Below, piece by piece: positions 9,467-17,670 of a stretch of 64,000 bases of DNA. The position numbers and the translations under genes are program-made. This DNA comes from Bradyrhizobium sp. CCBAU 51765. Lineage in GTDB: Bacteria; Pseudomonadota; Alphaproteobacteria; Rhizobiales; Xanthobacteraceae. The stretch's first letter is position 1. Every line of letters starts with the position of its first letter. The DNA is taken from positions 1,849,001-1,913,000 of the forward strand of contig NZ_CP030038.1 in assembly GCF_015291725.1 (NCBI RefSeq). The letters run 5' to 3'. The notes under the pieces are model-generated. The model made no database searches. It was not told where the DNA came from and saw nothing but the letters and a program-made list of their open reading frames with translations.

Positions 9467-10510
9467 ATGATCGGCATGACACGGTCGGCAAAGCCGAAGA
9501 GACTTGGATTTTTCACGCGGCTGCTCGACGACGCGCCGGCGGCGGACCGCTATCGCTTCGCGGCCGAGCAGATCGTGCACGCCGAGAAGGCCGGGCTCGA
9601 TTCCGCATGGATCGCGCAGCATCATTTCCACGAGCGCGAGGGTGGCCTGCCATCGCCCTTCACGTTCCTCGGCTACGTCGCCGCGCAGACCTCGCGCATC
9701 CGCCTCGGCACCGGCATCGTCACGCTGCCGCTTGAGAATGCGGTCAGGGTTGCGGAGAACGCCGCGGTGCTCGATCTGCTCTGCAACGGCCGCTTCGAGC
9801 TCGGCGTCGGCACCGGCGGCAATCCCTCGGCCTTTGTCGCTTTCGGCCTCGACAGCGCGCAGCGCAACGAGATCTTTGCGCGCAATCTCGAAATCGTTCG
9901 CACGGCCTTGGTCGGCAAGCCACTCGACGGCGGCGACACGCTCTATCCGCTGCGGCCACAACTGGACAAGCGCATCTGGCAGGCGACATTCTCGGTCGCG
10001 GGCGGCGCCCGGGCCGGCAAGGCCGGTGATGGCCTGTTGCTGTCGCGCACCCAGCCGCGGGCCAAGGAGGTGCCGAAAGCCACGCTCGCCGAGATCCAGA
10101 ACCCGATCATCGATGCCTATCTCGCAGCGCTGCCGCCGGGATGCGAGCCCCGCATCATGGCCTCGCGCAGCGTCTTCGTCGCCGACGACCATCGCGAGGC
10201 GATGCGCCTCGCAGACATCGGGTTGCGGCGCGCGCTGCCGCAGTTCCTCAAGGGAGGCCACGCCATGCCGGGCGGGACGCTGGAGGAGATGATCACCGCG
10301 TTCGACACCCATGTCGGCGCCGCCGACGAGGTGATCGCCTCGCTCCGCAGCGATGCCACGCTCGAGCGGGTGACCGATCTCGTCTTCCAGGTGCACTCGG
10401 TCGATGCGCCGCATCCTTATGTGCTGCGATCGATAGAGCTCGTCGCCGACAAGGTCGCGCCGGCGCTGGGCTGGACCCGGACGGCGCCCGAAGTGGCGCT
10501 GGCGGGCTAA
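9467..10510 (+). CDS. Luciferase-like (LLM) flavin-dependent monooxygenase
   Basis: 347-residue TIM-barrel flavoprotein of the bacterial luciferase family, which uses FMNH2 supplied by a reductase. Evidence: the opening strand 'KRLGFFTRL', the His-rich 'AWIAQHHFHERE' after the first helices, 'RIRLGTGIVTLPLENAVRVAENAAVLD', and 'NGRFELGVGTGG', which lines the FMN phosphate. An ATG nine bases further in is an alternative start. Its neighbours are three CMD/AhpD proteins and a peptide-type ABC transporter; I recall the same combination as a recurring neighbourhood behind the TIGRFAMs named KPN_01858, Avi_7170 and Avi_7169, to be confirmed by HMM search. The substrate is unknown. Confidence 0.88.
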   Translation: MIGMTRSAKPKRLGFFTRLLDDAPAADRYRFAAEQIVHAEKAGLDSAWIAQHHFHEREGGLPSPFTFLGYVAAQTSRIRLGTGIVTLPLENAVRVAENAAVLDLLCNGRFELGVGTGGNPSAFVAFGLDSAQRNEIFARNLEIVRTALVGKPLDGGDTLYPLRPQLDKRIWQATFSVAGGARAGKAGDGLLLSRTQPRAKEVPKATLAEIQNPIIDAYLAALPPGCEPRIMASRSVFVADDHREAMRLADIGLRRALPQFLKGGHAMPGGTLEEMITAFDTHVGAADEVIASLRSDATLERVTDLVFQVHSVDAPHPYVLRSIELVADKVAPALGWTRTAPEVALAG

Positions 10511-10548
10511 CCGGAATGAAACATGTTCGCGCTGCACGAGGCTGACTG

Positions 10549-11166
10549 ATGGGTACACTGGACATCATCGACACGCTTGCCGGGATCGAGCCGGGATCGG
10601 CTCTCGACGCCATCCGCGCGCGTCGTCCGCAGGCGCGCGAGAACGCGCAGAAGAGCTATCTCGCCCTGTTCGATCCGGTCGATTCGAGCGAGGTCTCGCT
10701 TTCCGAGCGCGCGGCAGTCGCGGCCTTCGTGACCGGGCTTCATGGCGAGTCCCCCGTCGTCGCCTTCTATCGCGAGAAGCTTGCCACGAGCGCGGATGGG
10801 GCGCCCCTGCTCGAAGCGATCAAGGGCGAGATCGCGCGCGGCAGGACGTCCGGGCCGTACGGCGCCTATCCGGCCGGTCCGTTGTCGATCGAGGACAAGG
10901 CCGGGCTGATCTATCGGGTCAGCGCGGAGCGCAGGCCCGTCCTCGGCGCGAAGCTGGTCGCGGCGCTTGAGCACGCGCATCTCCTGGTGTTTCGCCCACG
11001 TGACGCGTCGTCCGCCGACATGAAGGCTTTGCTGGCCGCCGGCTGGTCGGCCACCGGCATCGTGACCTTTTCCCAACTCGTCGCGTTCCTGTCGTTCCAG
11101 GTGCGCGTCGTCACCGGCCTGCGCGTGCTCGGAGCCTCGCTCGGGCGCACCGCGGCCGGCGCGTAA
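10549..11166 (+). CDS. CMD-domain protein without cysteines (Avi_7170-like)
   Basis: 205-residue helical protein resembling the CMD-domain family that accompanies LLM oxidoreductases. It contains no cysteine at all, so it cannot work as a thiol peroxidase. The C-terminal part ('SSADMKALLAAGWSATGIVTFSQLVAFLSFQVRVVTGLRVL') matches the helix-turn-helix core of AhpD-like folds. It starts 38 bases after the LLM gene and is followed after 10 bases by a CxxC-containing relative, so the two may form a heteromer (inference). Family assignment is from memory of the TIGR04029 group and is moderately sure. Confidence 0.75.
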   Translation: MGTLDIIDTLAGIEPGSALDAIRARRPQARENAQKSYLALFDPVDSSEVSLSERAAVAAFVTGLHGESPVVAFYREKLATSADGAPLLEAIKGEIARGRTSGPYGAYPAGPLSIEDKAGLIYRVSAERRPVLGAKLVAALEHAHLLVFRPRDASSADMKALLAAGWSATGIVTFSQLVAFLSFQVRVVTGLRVLGASLGRTAAGA

Positions 11167-11176
11167 GGAGGCCATC

Positions 11177-11761
11177 ATGAGCGCTGCAAACCCTATCAAC
11201 CCGCCGGTTGTCTTCACTCAGGACGAGCTCGGCTGGGTCTCGTGGATCGATCCGCTGCCCGAGACCGAGCTGACCGAACGGCACTTCGCCGGTCTGGTCG
11301 ACCGCGCCCGCGCCAAGTCGGAATATTTCCGGCTCCTGGTGCGCGATCCCGAGGTGCTGGAAGCCCGCACCAGGACCGACAAGGACATCTTCTACAATGT
11401 GGCCGATGGCCTGCCGCGCGCCGAGCGCGAGCTCGCGGCGGCTGCAACCTCGCGTTACAACGGCTGCATCTACTGCGCCTCCGTGCATGCGCGGTTCGCG
11501 AGCACCTATTCCAAGCGCCGCGACGACGTGCAGCGCCTGCTCGACGAAGGTATCAAGGCCGATCTCGGCGAACGCTGGAATGCCGTGGTCAAGGCGTCCG
11601 TGGCATTGGCCGCGACGCCGATCGCGTTCGGTCCCGACAATATCGAGGAGCTGCGCCGTGCGGGCCTCGACGATGCCGAGATCGTCGACGTCATCAACGG
11701 CGCCTCGTTCTTCAACTGGGCGAACCGGCTGATGCTGTCGCTCGGCGAGCCCTCGAAATAG
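11177..11761 (+). CDS. AhpD-type alkylhydroperoxidase domain protein (Avi_7169-like)
   Basis: 194-residue AhpD-fold protein with the redox pair Cys97-x-x-Cys100 followed by His104 ('GCIYCASVH'), the catalytic arrangement of AhpD-type peroxidases that reduce organic hydroperoxides or act as thiol relays. A strong AAGGAGG sits before the ATG. It is the last gene of the run that starts with the transporter and contains two flavin enzymes, which form peroxyflavins and can leak peroxide; a protective role is a reasonable inference. The Leu/Ile/Val-type binding protein starts 59 bases later and may be a separate unit. Confidence 0.85.
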   Translation: MSAANPINPPVVFTQDELGWVSWIDPLPETELTERHFAGLVDRARAKSEYFRLLVRDPEVLEARTRTDKDIFYNVADGLPRAERELAAAATSRYNGCIYCASVHARFASTYSKRRDDVQRLLDEGIKADLGERWNAVVKASVALAATPIAFGPDNIEELRRAGLDDAEIVDVINGASFFNWANRLMLSLGEPSK

Positions 11762-11820
11762 GCAATCTCACCGGCACGAGAATTGCTACTGTTTCCAACG
11801 TTGAATGGATGGAGCCGTGC

Positions 11821-12978
11821 ATGAGCAACATCGATCGCCGTACCCTGGTCAGGGGCTCACTCGCCGCCATGATGGCGGGGGCGGCGTTTTCGCGCGCCGC
11901 CCTTGCGCAATCCGCCGAACCGATCCTGCTCGGCGTCAGCGGTCCCTTGACCGGGCCGAACGCGCAATATGGCGCCCAGTGGAAGCAGGGCTTTGATCTC
12001 GCGCTCGACGAGATTCACGCCGCCGGCGGCATCAACGGGCGAAAGCTCGCCTACCAGTTCGAAGACAGCCAGAGCGATCCGCGCCAGTCGGTGGCGATCG
12101 CCCAGAAATTCGTCTCCGATCCCCGCATCGTCATGGAACTCGGCGATTTCTCCAGTCCCGCCTCGATGGCGGCCTCGCCGATCTATCAGCGCGGCGGCCT
12201 CGTGCAGTTCGGCTTCACCAACTCGCACCCCGATTTCACCAAGGGCGGCGACTTCATGTGGAGCACGTCCGTCAGCCAGGCCGACGAGCAGCCGCTGCTG
12301 GCGTCCTATGCCGTCAGGCGCCTCGGCCTGAAGAAGCTCGCGGTGCTGCACCTCAACACCGACTGGGGCCGCACCAGCCGCGACCATTTCGTCAAGGCGG
12401 CGAAGGAGTACGGTGCCGAGATCGCGGTGACCGAGGGCTACATTGCGGAGGAGCGCGATTTCCGCTCGACGCTGGTGCGTGTGCGCGACGCCAGTCCGGA
12501 CGGGCTGATCCTGATCTCCTATTATTCCGACGGCGCGCTGATCGCCCGCCAGGCCCGCCAGGTCGGCCTGAAGCAGACGATCTGCGCGGCAAGCTCGGTG
12601 TACTCGCCGAAATTCCTGGAGCTCGGCGGTGAAGCGGTCGAGCACGTGCATCTCGGCACGCGTTATTTCCCCGAGGATCCGCGGCCCGAGGTGAAGAAGT
12701 TCATCGCGGGCTTCAAGGTCAAGTACAACGGACAGGAGCCCGACGCCTTCAACGCTTATTCCTATGACGCGATGAACATGGCCGCTGCCGTGGTGAAGAT
12801 CGGCGGCACCGACCGCCGGGCCATCCGCGACGCCTTCGCCAAGGTGAAGGATGTCTCCAGCGTCATCTACGGCCAGGCGACGTTCGACGTCGAGAGCCGC
12901 CGCGTCAAGGGCGCCATGAACGCCGAGCTCGTCGTGCGCAAGGGCCAGTTCGCACTCTGGGATGGCAAACCGACCTGA
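11821..12978 (+). CDS. Branched-chain amino-acid-type ABC transporter substrate-binding protein, Tat-exported
   Basis: 385-residue periplasmic binding protein of the LivJ/LivK family (type I fold). The N-terminus has a twin-arginine signal (Arg6-Arg7, 'DRRTLVRG') and a hydrophobic stretch ending AQA-like near residue 28. The mature part starts 'EPILLGVSGPLTGPNAQYG', typical of the family, and continues with 'GINGRKL' and 'DSQSDPRQSVAIAQK'. Another ATG four codons upstream is possible. It heads the LivHMGF set. Such proteins often bind aromatic acids, amides or amino acids rather than Leu/Ile/Val; the ligand cannot be read from sequence. Confidence 0.9.
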   Translation: MSNIDRRTLVRGSLAAMMAGAAFSRAALAQSAEPILLGVSGPLTGPNAQYGAQWKQGFDLALDEIHAAGGINGRKLAYQFEDSQSDPRQSVAIAQKFVSDPRIVMELGDFSSPASMAASPIYQRGGLVQFGFTNSHPDFTKGGDFMWSTSVSQADEQPLLASYAVRRLGLKKLAVLHLNTDWGRTSRDHFVKAAKEYGAEIAVTEGYIAEERDFRSTLVRVRDASPDGLILISYYSDGALIARQARQVGLKQTICAASSVYSPKFLELGGEAVEHVHLGTRYFPEDPRPEVKKFIAGFKVKYNGQEPDAFNAYSYDAMNMAAAVVKIGGTDRRAIRDAFAKVKDVSSVIYGQATFDVESRRVKGAMNAELVVRKGQFALWDGKPT

Positions 12979-13034
12979 CGTGATGGCTGGAGCGGGCGCT
13001 CCGGCCGTGCTTCTCTTTTCGCGGGGATCATCGC

Positions 13035-14858
13035 TTGTCATCCTGGCTCGACTACACGATCAACGGGCTGATCGTCGGCAATGTCTACGCCCTCGTTGCG
13101 GTCGGGCTCGCGCTGATCTTCGGTGTCAGCCGGCTGATCAACTTCGCGCAAGGATCGATCTATCTGGTCGGGGCCTATATCGGCTGGGTCGCGGTGGTGC
13201 GGCTGCATACACCGCTGCCGCTGACCATCATCGTGGTGGCGGCGGCCACCGCGGTGGTGGGCTTGATCATCGAGCGGTTCGGCCTGCGTCCGCTTCAGAA
13301 CTCGGTGCGCATCGCGCCGCTGCTCGCGACCATCGGCATCAGCTTCGTGCTCGATCAATTGGTGATGCTGACCTTCTCGCCCAATCCGCGCGCGCTGCCG
13401 AGCCAGCTGCCTGACGTCCGCTTTCAGCTCGGCGGCGGCACCATCGGACCGCTCGATCTCCTGATCGCCGGCGTCGGGCTCACCAGCGCGCTGCTGCTGT
13501 TCGTGTTCCTGCGCTACACCAAGCTCGGCTGGGCGGTGCGTGCCACCGCGCAGGATCGCGACGCCGCCATGCAGATGGGCGTCGACGTCAACCGCGTCAA
13601 TCAGGCGGTGTTCGGCATCGCGGCCGCGCTCGGCGGCGTCTCCGGCATGCTGGTCGGCATGTACTACAACCAGATCGACACCGCGATGAGCCTGCAGGCG
13701 ACGCTCAAGGGCGTCGTGGCGGAAGTGGTCGGCGGCGCCGGCAACGTGCCGGGCGCGGTGATCGGCAGCCTGCTGCTCGGACTGGTGGAGAGCTACGGTG
13801 TCGCCGTGTTCGGCACCAGCTATCGCAATCTGTTCGCGTTCCTGCTGCTGGTCGTGGTGCTCGTGCTGCGCCCGAACGGCCTGTTCGCCAGCGCGCGGCA
13901 GGCCCCGCCCGAGCCGCTCACCGGCACCTTCATCGCGCCGAGCCGTCCGGTCCGCATTCCGCGCTGGGCCCTGTTGGTCGCGGCAGCTGCTTTCGCGGTG
14001 CTGCCGTTCTTCCCGGTGTCCTCCTACGTGCTCCAGACCCTGATCAACGCCTGGCTGCTCGGCATGCTCGCGCTCAGCCTGACGCTGGTCGCGGGCACGA
14101 TCGGCCAGGTCTCGCTCGGTCACGCCGCGCTGCTCGCGATCGGCGCCTACACCTCCGCGCTGCTGTCACTGACGCTAGCCGTTCCGGTCGGCCTTGCCGT
14201 CATCGGCGGCGGCCTGATGAGTGCTGCGCTCGGCACACTGTTGATCTCGCCGTCGTTCCGCCTGCGCGGGCACTATGTGTCGATTGCGACACTCGCCATC
14301 GGCGAAATCGTCTCGCTGGTGATCCTGAATTGGGAGAGCGTCACCCGTGGTCCGATCGGCATTTCAGGCATCCCGCCGTTGTCGCTGTTCGGTCATGACC
14401 TGATCAGCCCGCTCTCGGTCTACTGGTTCAGCTTCGCGGTGATGCTCGTGCTGGCCCTGGTGCAAGGACGGCTGCTCGGTTCGCATCTCGGCCGCAGCTT
14501 TCGCGCCATCCGCGACGATGACATCGCCGCACGTGCCTATGGCCTCAGCCTGAACCGCTACAAGTCGCTGGCCTTCATCTTCGGCGGTTTCGCCGCCGGC
14601 GTCAGCGGCGGCATCGCCGCGCATCTGTATTCCTACATCAACCACGAGACCTTCAACACGCAGCAATCCATCCTGGCGCTGACGGTCGTCATCCTCGGCG
14701 GCCTCGGCAACGTGGTCGGCGCGATCGTCGGATCTGTCGCATTGGTCGGCTTGCCCGAACTCTTCCGTATCGCGGCGGAGTACCGCATCCTGATCTATGG
14801 CATCGTGCTGCTGCTGCTCGTGCGGTTCAGGCCGCAGGGCCTGTTGGGGACGATCTGA
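13035..14858 (+). CDS. Fused LivH-LivM branched-chain-type ABC permease
   Basis: 607-residue inner-membrane protein joining both permease subunits. Residues about 1-290 are LivH-like (opening '[25 protein letters not shown]', '[14 protein letters not shown]', then '[20 protein letters not shown]'); a short linker with '[10 protein letters not shown]' leads to a LivM-like half (about 310-607, '[22 protein letters not shown]', '[29 protein letters not shown]', '[15 protein letters not shown]'). The start is TTG at 13035, giving the normal LivH N-terminus. The stop overlaps the LivG start (TGATG). The fusion seems intact, with no frameshift. Confidence 0.9.
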   Translation: MSSWLDYTINGLIVGNVYALVAVGLALIFGVSRLINFAQGSIYLVGAYIGWVAVVRLHTPLPLTIIVVAAATAVVGLIIERFGLRPLQNSVRIAPLLATIGISFVLDQLVMLTFSPNPRALPSQLPDVRFQLGGGTIGPLDLLIAGVGLTSALLLFVFLRYTKLGWAVRATAQDRDAAMQMGVDVNRVNQAVFGIAAALGGVSGMLVGMYYNQIDTAMSLQATLKGVVAEVVGGAGNVPGAVIGSLLLGLVESYGVAVFGTSYRNLFAFLLLVVVLVLRPNGLFASARQAPPEPLTGTFIAPSRPVRIPRWALLVAAAAFAVLPFFPVSSYVLQTLINAWLLGMLALSLTLVAGTIGQVSLGHAALLAIGAYTSALLSLTLAVPVGLAVIGGGLMSAALGTLLISPSFRLRGHYVSIATLAIGEIVSLVILNWESVTRGPIGISGIPPLSLFGHDLISPLSVYWFSFAVMLVLALVQGRLLGSHLGRSFRAIRDDDIAARAYGLSLNRYKSLAFIFGGFAAGVSGGIAAHLYSYINHETFNTQQSILALTVVILGGLGNVVGAIVGSVALVGLPELFRIAAEYRILIYGIVLLLLVRFRPQGLLGTI

Positions 14859-15706
14859 TGGTGGAGCAGCTTCACTCGATGCTGTCCCTGCGCGGCCTGA
14901 CGCGCCGTTTCGGCGGCCTCACCGCGGTCGACGCCATCGATCTCGACCTCGCCAAGGGCGAACTCGTCAGCATCATCGGCCCGAACGGCGCCGGCAAGAC
15001 GACACTGTTCAATCTCGTGACCGGGCTCGACCGGCCCGACGATGGCACTGTCCGCTTCGAAGGCCAGGACATCACCGGTCTCTCGCCGGAACGGCTCGCG
15101 GCCGAAGGCATCGCCCGCACCTTCCAGCTCGGGCGCGTGTTCGGCAATCTCAGCGTCATGGACAACGTTCTGATCGGCGCTCACACGCGACTGCGTGCGG
15201 TGAAGCCGACGGTGCCGGTGATCGGCCCGCTGCTGGAGTTGGGCCTTGCGCTGTTGCGACCCGCCAGCGTCAGGGCGGAAGAAGAACGGTTGCGCGAGGA
15301 GGTAAAGGTCATTCTCGCCCGCTTCGGCGAGCGGCTGCTGCCGCGGATCGACCAGCCCGCCTATAGCCTGTCCTACGCCAACCGCCGCCGTGTCGAGATC
15401 GCGCGTGCGCTCGCCTTGAGGCCGCGCCTCTTGCTGCTCGACGAGCCCACCGCCGGCATGAACCCGACCGAGACCGCGGAGATGCAGGGCCTCGTCGCCG
15501 AGCTGAAGGCGGAAGGGCTGACCATCCTCCTGATCGAGCACAAGCTGGAGATGGTGATGCGCCTGTCCGACCGCGTCGTCGTCATGGACGAGGGCAAGAA
15601 GATCGCGGAAGGGCCGGGCGAAGAGGTGCGTGGTGATCCCAAGGTGATCGAGGCCTATCTGGGCCACGGGCTATCAGGGACGACGGAGCAGGAGAGTGCG
15701 GCATGA
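14858..15706 (+). CDS. livG: ABC transporter ATP-binding protein LivG-like
   Basis: 282-residue ATPase of the LivG type. It carries Walker A 'GPNGAGKTT', Walker B 'LLLLDEPTAGMNP' and a switch His in 'LLIEHKLEM'. The LSGGQ signature is replaced by 'LSYANRR', which resembles the LPYGxQR form common in LivG but lacks its Gln. The start overlaps the permease stop by one base and the stop overlaps the livF start by ATGA, so the three genes are translationally coupled. It pairs with LivF on the cytoplasmic face of the fused permease. Confidence 0.9.
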   Translation: MVEQLHSMLSLRGLTRRFGGLTAVDAIDLDLAKGELVSIIGPNGAGKTTLFNLVTGLDRPDDGTVRFEGQDITGLSPERLAAEGIARTFQLGRVFGNLSVMDNVLIGAHTRLRAVKPTVPVIGPLLELGLALLRPASVRAEEERLREEVKVILARFGERLLPRIDQPAYSLSYANRRRVEIARALALRPRLLLLDEPTAGMNPTETAEMQGLVAELKAEGLTILLIEHKLEMVMRLSDRVVVMDEGKKIAEGPGEEVRGDPKVIEAYLGHGLSGTTEQESAA

Positions 15707-16443
15707 CGAATCCTTCGCCCGACCCGCTGCTGGCCCTCTTCAACGTCAACACCTTCTATGGCCAGGCCCAGGTGCATTTCGACCTGTCGATCACAGTTGC
15801 GCGCGGCCACATCGTATGCCTGCTCGGCGGCAATGCCAGCGGCAAGTCGACGACGATGAAGATCATTCTCGGTCTGGTCAAACCGCGCTCGGGCGAGGTG
15901 ACGTTCGACGGCGCCTCGCTGATCGGCCTCTCCACGCCGCAGATCGTCCGCCGCGGCATCGCCTCGGTGCCGGAGGCGCGGCGGCTGTTCGCGGACATGA
16001 GCGTGCGCGAGAACATCCTGATGGGCGCCTTCGTGCGCAACGACCGTGAGGCGGTGGCGCTGGATCTCGACCGGATGCTGACGCTGTTCCCGAAGCTCGG
16101 CCAGCGGCTGTCGCAGCGCGCCGGCTCCCTGTCCGGCGGCGAGCAGCAGATGGTGGCGATGGCGCGCGCGCTGATGAGCCGGCCGCGCATGATCGTGATG
16201 GACGAGCCGACCATGGGCCTGTCGCCGCTCTACGTCGACCGCGTGCTGGACCTGATCCGCAGCATCAACCAGGTGGGCGTCTCGGTGTTCATGGTCGAGC
16301 AGAACGCCAGCCTCGCGCTCGAGATCGCACATGAAGCCTATGTGCTGCAGACCGGCAGAATCGTGCTGTCAGGCCCGGCGCGGGCGCTGAAGGATGATCC
16401 GCGGGTGCGCGATGCCTATCTCGGCGGCTCCGAGGCAGCGTAG
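15703..16443 (+). CDS. livF: ABC transporter ATP-binding protein LivF-like
   Basis: 246-residue ATPase of the LivF type with Walker A 'GGNASGKSTT', signature 'LSGGEQQM', Walker B 'MIVMDEPTMGLSP' and the LivF hallmark 'IASVPEARRLFADMSVREN'. Walker A has Asn-Ala-Ser instead of the more common Asn-Gly-Ala, a small change that keeps Gly-Lys-Ser. It closes the Liv operon; the following 128 bases carry no clear terminator with a T-run, only a weak GCCCTCGGGC palindrome near 16463. Confidence 0.9.
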   Translation: MTNPSPDPLLALFNVNTFYGQAQVHFDLSITVARGHIVCLLGGNASGKSTTMKIILGLVKPRSGEVTFDGASLIGLSTPQIVRRGIASVPEARRLFADMSVRENILMGAFVRNDREAVALDLDRMLTLFPKLGQRLSQRAGSLSGGEQQMVAMARALMSRPRMIVMDEPTMGLSPLYVDRVLDLIRSINQVGVSVFMVEQNASLALEIAHEAYVLQTGRIVLSGPARALKDDPRVRDAYLGGSEAA

Positions 16444-16571
16444 CTGTTCGAGTGCCTGACGCGCCCTCGGGCGGCTGAGCGGGCATGACGAACCCTCTCC
16501 GGGACTAGCCAGTGTGACCAATCTATGAAAAAATCATACCGTTGGCGCGACAGGGTGTGTGGCGGTACGGA

Positions 16572-17660
16572 ATGAACTTGGTGACGAAATTGGTGCGGGC
16601 GGCCGAGCCCGGAACGGTGGTGCTGCTCGGCGGACTCATCGCCGCCAACGTCGCCGCATGGGCCTGGGCCTTCTCGCTGTTCGGCGACCGGCCGACGGTG
16701 ATGGCAACGGCGCTGCTGGCCTGGGTCTTCGGCCTCCGCCACGCCGTCGATGCCGATCACATCGCCGCCATCGACAATGTCGTGCGCAAGCTGATGCAGG
16801 CGGGCGGCGCGCCGCGCAGCGTCGGTCTCTATTTCGCGCTCGGCCATTCCACCGTGGTCGTGGTCGCGACCATGCTGCTGGCGCTCGGCGTCGTGAGTCT
16901 TGGCGGTGACAGCCTGCTCAAGGAGATCGGCGGTCTGATCGGTACGTCGGTGTCGGCGCTGTTCCTGCTGGTGATCGCAGCCATCAATCTCGCCATCTTC
17001 GCCGGCCTGTGGCGGACGTTTCGCATGGCGCGAGAGCAGGGCGTTCACGATGCCGCAGGCCTTGATGCGCTTCTCGCCCGTCGCGGCGTGCTGGCGCGGC
17101 TGCTCGGGCCGCTGTTCCGCCTGGTGACGAAGCCGTGGCACATGTATCCGCTCGGGTTCCTGTTCGGTCTCGGCTTCGACACCGCCACCGAGATCGGCCT
17201 GCTCAGCATCTCCGCCAGCGAAGCTGCCCGCGGCGCCTCGCTCGCCGATGTCCTGGTCTTCCCGGCGCTGTTCGCCGCCGGCATGGCGCTGGTCGACACC
17301 GCCGATTCGGCGCTGATGGTCAGCGCCTATCGCTGGGCCTTCGTCGATCCCCTGCGCAAGCTCTGGTACAATCTGACGATCACCGGCGCCTCGGTCGCGG
17401 TGGCCCTGTTCATCGGCGGCATCGAAGCGCTCGGCCTGATCAGCGATCGGCTCGGCCTCTCCGGCGGCATGTGGACGCTGGTCGACGGCCTGAACGAGTC
17501 GCTGGCGAATGTCGGCTTCGCCGTGATCGCGCTGTTCGCGATCGCATGGCTCGCCTCGATCGTGCTCTATCGCCGCATGTTCTCGGATGACGGGCGACGT
17601 TCCGCGGACGCGGTAGAAGGCTTCGACGCGACCGAGGCCGTCGTGGTGAGACGTCCCTGA
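16572..17660 (+). CDS. HoxN/HupN/NixA-family nickel/cobalt transporter
   Basis: 362-residue integral membrane permease of the NiCoT family. The family signature RHAVDADHIAAIDN (residues 56-69) lies in the second membrane helix and provides the metal-binding His and Asp side chains; 'LGFDTATEIGLL' and 'LFAAGMALVDTADSALM' are the other two NiCoT motifs. It should import Ni2+ or Co2+ into the cytoplasm using the membrane potential. The ATG at 16572 is preferred; a TTG ten codons upstream is in frame. The gene is convergent with a HerA-like ATPase, with stops 10 bases apart. No hydrogenase or urease genes are in the window, so the use of the metal is unknown. Confidence 0.93.
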   Translation: MNLVTKLVRAAEPGTVVLLGGLIAANVAAWAWAFSLFGDRPTVMATALLAWVFGLRHAVDADHIAAIDNVVRKLMQAGGAPRSVGLYFALGHSTVVVVATMLLALGVVSLGGDSLLKEIGGLIGTSVSALFLLVIAAINLAIFAGLWRTFRMAREQGVHDAAGLDALLARRGVLARLLGPLFRLVTKPWHMYPLGFLFGLGFDTATEIGLLSISASEAARGASLADVLVFPALFAAGMALVDTADSALMVSAYRWAFVDPLRKLWYNLTITGASVAVALFIGGIEALGLISDRLGLSGGMWTLVDGLNESLANVGFAVIALFAIAWLASIVLYRRMFSDDGRRSADAVEGFDATEAVVVRRP

Positions 17661-17670
17661 TTCTACCGAT

